Source of the DNA: DATKEH01 sp035546355
GTDB lineage: Bacteria; Acidobacteriota; Thermoanaerobaculia; Multivoradales; JAIOJS01
DNA: 13,782 bases
Direction of reading: 5' to 3'
Assembly: GCA_035546355.1 (NCBI GenBank)
Contig: DATKEH010000014.1
Location: forward strand, 1-13,782
The notes below the pieces were generated by a model, which did not search any database, was not told the origin of the DNA, and was given only the letters and a program-made list of their open reading frames with translations. The stretch's first letter is position 1; every line of letters begins with the position of its first letter. The translations under genes and the position numbers were made by a program. Of this stretch, positions 11,625 through 13,782 are shown piece after piece.

Positions 11625-13782
11625 GCCCAACCGCCCAACGCTACCTCTGCATTCACGGCCACTTCTACCAGCCGCCGCGGGAGAACCCCTGGCTGGAGGC
11701 GGTCGAGACCCAGGACTCCGCCTACCCCTACCACGACTGGAACGAGCGGGTCACCGCCGAGTGCTACGCCCCCAACGCCCGCTCCCGGGTGCTCGACCCG
11801 CAGGGGCGCATCGTCGACATCGTCAACAACTACGCCCGGATCAGCTTCAACTTCGGCCCCACCCTGCTGTCGTGGATGGAGGGGGCGCGGCCCGACGTCT
11901 ACGCCGCCATCCTGGAGGCCGATCGGGACAGCCGGGAGCGCTTCTCCGGCCACGGCTCGGCGCTGGCCCAGGTGCACAGCCACGTCATCATGCCGCTGGC
12001 CCACCCCCGCGACCGCGCCACCCAGGTGCGCTGGGGGGTTGCCGATTTCCGCCACCGCTTCGGCCGCGACCCCGAGGGGATGTGGCTGGCCGAGACGGCG
12101 GCCGACCTGGAGACCCTCGAGGTCCTCGCCGAGCATGGCATCCGCTTCACCATCCTCGCTCCCAACCAGGCGAGGAGGGTGCGCCGCGTCGGCGAGAGCG
12201 CCTGGGAAGAGGTCGGGCAGGCCGTCGACCCCTCGCGAGCCTACAGTTGCCGCCTGCCGTCAGGGCGGACGATCGCCCTGTTCTTCTACGACGGCCCCAT
12301 CTCCCGTGCCGTCGCCTTCGAGGGCCTGTTGAGCAACGGCGAGACCTTCGCCCGCCGCCTGCTGTCCGGGTTCGACCCGCAACGCCAGGAGGCGCAGCTG
12401 GGACACATCGCCACCGACGGAGAGAGCTACGGCCACCATCACCGGCACGGCGAGATGGCGCTCTCCTACGCGTTGCAGGTTCTCGAAGAGGACCCGCGGG
12501 TGCGGCTGACGAACTACGGCGAGTTCCTCGAGCGCCACCCGCCGGAAGACGAGGTCGAGATCCAACCGCAGAGCTCCTGGAGTTGCGCCCACGGCATCGA
12601 GCGCTGGCGCAGCGATTGCGGCTGCCACACCGGCGGCGGCCCGGGCTGGCACCAGCGCTGGCGGCAGCCCTTGCGCCAGGCCCTCGACTGGCTGCGGGAG
12701 GCGCTGGCCGGGCCCTACCAGGAGGCGGCCGGAGAGCTGTTCGCCGACCCCTGGGCGGCGCGCGACGAGTACGTCGCGGTGGTGCTGGATCGCTCCCCCG
12801 AGGTACGCCAGACCTTCCTCGCCCGCCATGGCGCCGGTGGCGACCGGGTCGACGGCACCCGGGCCTGGGAGCTGCTCGAGATGCAGCGCCACGCCCTGCT
12901 CATGTATACCAGCTGCGGCTGGTTCTTCAACGAGCTGTCGGGAATCGAGACCGTGCAGATACTGCAGTATGCGGCGCGCGCCCTGCAGTTGGGTGAGAAG
13001 CTCTTCGGCGAGCGCTTCGAGGAGCCCTTCGTGCAGCGGCTGGCGCGCGCCGAGAGCAACCTGCCGCAGGTCGGCGACGGCCGCGCGGTGTGGGAGCGCA
13101 TGGTGCTGCCGGCCGAGCTGGACCTGCCGCGCGTGGGCGCGCACTACGCGGTGAGCTCGCTGTTCTCCGACTATCCAGAGAAGGCGACGATCTACTGCTA
13201 CGACGTGCGCCAGAAGAGCGCACGGCGGCTGGAGGCCGGCGAGGCGAAGCTGGCGGTCGGGCAGGTCGAGATCCGCTCGCGAATCACCGGCGAACGCGGC
13301 GACTTCACCTTCGGCTCCGTGCACCTCGGAGGGCACTTGATCAACGGCGGCGTGCGGGTCTCCGGCCCGCCGGAGCGCCGGGAGGAGATCGCCCGGGAGC
13401 TGGTCGAGGCCTTCGAGCGGGCCGACCTGACCCACATCATCCGCCTCCTCGACCGGCAATTCCCCGGGTCGGTCCACAACCTCGCGTCGCTGTTCCGCGA
13501 CGAGCAGCGCAAAGTGCTCGACCAGGTCCTGGGCGAGACCCTGGCGCGGGTCGAGGCCGAGTTCCGCCAGATCTACGAGCGGCAGGCGCCGCTGATGCGG
13601 TTCCTGCGCGAGCTCGGCACTCCCCTGCCCCGTCCGCTCCAGGCCGCCGCCGAGCACGTCCTCAACCTCGACCTCGCGGCGTTCCTCGCCGACCCCACCA
13701 CCGACCGGGCGGAGGTCGAGCGCCTGCTCGCCGAGGCCGAGGGGTGGGGGCTGGAGCTCGACGTCGCCGGCCTCCGCTTCGG
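11621..13782 (+). CDS. GH57 family glycosidase with DUF3536-type C-terminal region, 3'-truncated
   Basis: The frame is open from ATG 11621 to the window end (720 codons, no stop seen), so the C-terminus lies outside. It begins MSPTAQRYLCIHGHFYQPPR, where HGHFYQP is GH57 motif 1, followed by ENPWLEAVETQDSAYPYHDW and VNNYARISFNFGPTLLSW, typical of GH57 proteins carrying DUF3536. Probable catalytic residues are Glu158 (GMWLAETA, motif 3 nucleophile) and Asp266 (IATDGESYGHH, motif 4 acid). A Cys/His cluster (CAHG at 322-325 and CGCH at 333-336) and the downstream MYTSCGWFFNELSGIETVQ are further subfamily marks. GH57 enzymes act on alpha-glucans with retention (amylases, branching enzymes, 4-alpha-glucanotransferases); the exact activity of this subfamily is not clear to me. 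There is no signal peptide, so it is cytoplasmic. Coupling to treZ suggests trimming or remodelling of malto-oligosaccharides or glucan. Confidence 0.9.
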   Translation, partial: MSPTAQRYLCIHGHFYQPPRENPWLEAVETQDSAYPYHDWNERVTAECYAPNARSRVLDPQGRIVDIVNNYARISFNFGPTLLSWMEGARPDVYAAILEADRDSRERFSGHGSALAQVHSHVIMPLAHPRDRATQVRWGVADFRHRFGRDPEGMWLAETAADLETLEVLAEHGIRFTILAPNQARRVRRVGESAWEEVGQAVDPSRAYSCRLPSGRTIALFFYDGPISRAVAFEGLLSNGETFARRLLSGFDPQRQEAQLGHIATDGESYGHHHRHGEMALSYALQVLEEDPRVRLTNYGEFLERHPPEDEVEIQPQSSWSCAHGIERWRSDCGCHTGGGPGWHQRWRQPLRQALDWLREALAGPYQEAAGELFADPWAARDEYVAVVLDRSPEVRQTFLARHGAGGDRVDGTRAWELLEMQRHALLMYTSCGWFFNELSGIETVQILQYAARALQLGEKLFGERFEEPFVQRLARAESNLPQVGDGRAVWERMVLPAELDLPRVGAHYAVSSLFSDYPEKATIYCYDVRQKSARRLEAGEAKLAVGQVEIRSRITGERGDFTFGSVHLGGHLINGGVRVSGPPERREEIARELVEAFERADLTHIIRLLDRQFPGSVHNLASLFRDEQRKVLDQVLGETLARVEAEFRQIYERQAPLMRFLRELGTPLPRPLQAAAEHVLNLDLAAFLADPTTDRAEVERLLAEAEGWGLELDVAGLRF

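Noticed and set aside
11605..12996. Alternative frame starting just before the GH57 gene (463 codons)
   Set aside because: Arg/Pro/Gly-rich shadow translation. The frame from 11621 carries clear GH57 motifs across the same bases.

Overview
The window is high-GC DNA (roughly 70% G+C by eye, with strong G/C preference at third codon positions). All genes lie on the + strand and all act on alpha-glucan, maltose or trehalose. The gene set and the G/C-rich intergenic repeats suggest a high-GC Gram-negative bacterium such as an Acidobacteriota or Myxococcota/deltaproteobacterial lineage. This placement is an inference with low confidence; no taxonomic marker gene is present.

Layout. (1) Positions 2-1453: the 3' part of glgE (maltose-1-phosphate:alpha-glucan maltosyltransferase), cut by the window edge. 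(2) Positions 1454-2233: about 780 bases without a credible gene, filled with palindromes and a long inverted repeat. (3) Positions 2234-5605: a trehalose synthase-maltokinase fusion (TreS-Mak). (4) Positions 5602-9747: one uninterrupted 1381-residue frame that joins a complete 4-alpha-glucanotransferase (MalQ) to a complete glycogen branching enzyme (GlgB). A strong internal Shine-Dalgarno and ATG sit exactly at the junction. (5) Positions 9758-11624: treZ (malto-oligosyltrehalose trehalohydrolase), interrupted by an apparent one-base frameshift at a GGGG run near 10640. (6) Positions 11621-13782: a GH57 glycosidase with a DUF3536-type C-terminal region, running off the window end.

Genes 3 to 6 are joined by a GTGA overlap, a 10-base gap and an ATGA overlap, so they look like one translationally coupled operon. 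Together they describe a trehalose/alpha-glucan cycle. TreS interconverts trehalose and maltose, Mak phosphorylates maltose, GlgE adds maltosyl units to an alpha-1,4-glucan and GlgB branches it. TreZ, with a TreY partner not seen here, releases trehalose from glucan ends. MalQ and the GH57 enzyme probably reshape or trim malto-oligosaccharides. The pathway itself is known (the GlgE pathway). The less usual points are the MalQ-GlgB fusion with its preserved internal start, the treZ frameshift, and the structured repeat island between glgE and the operon. I did not see a wholly new system.
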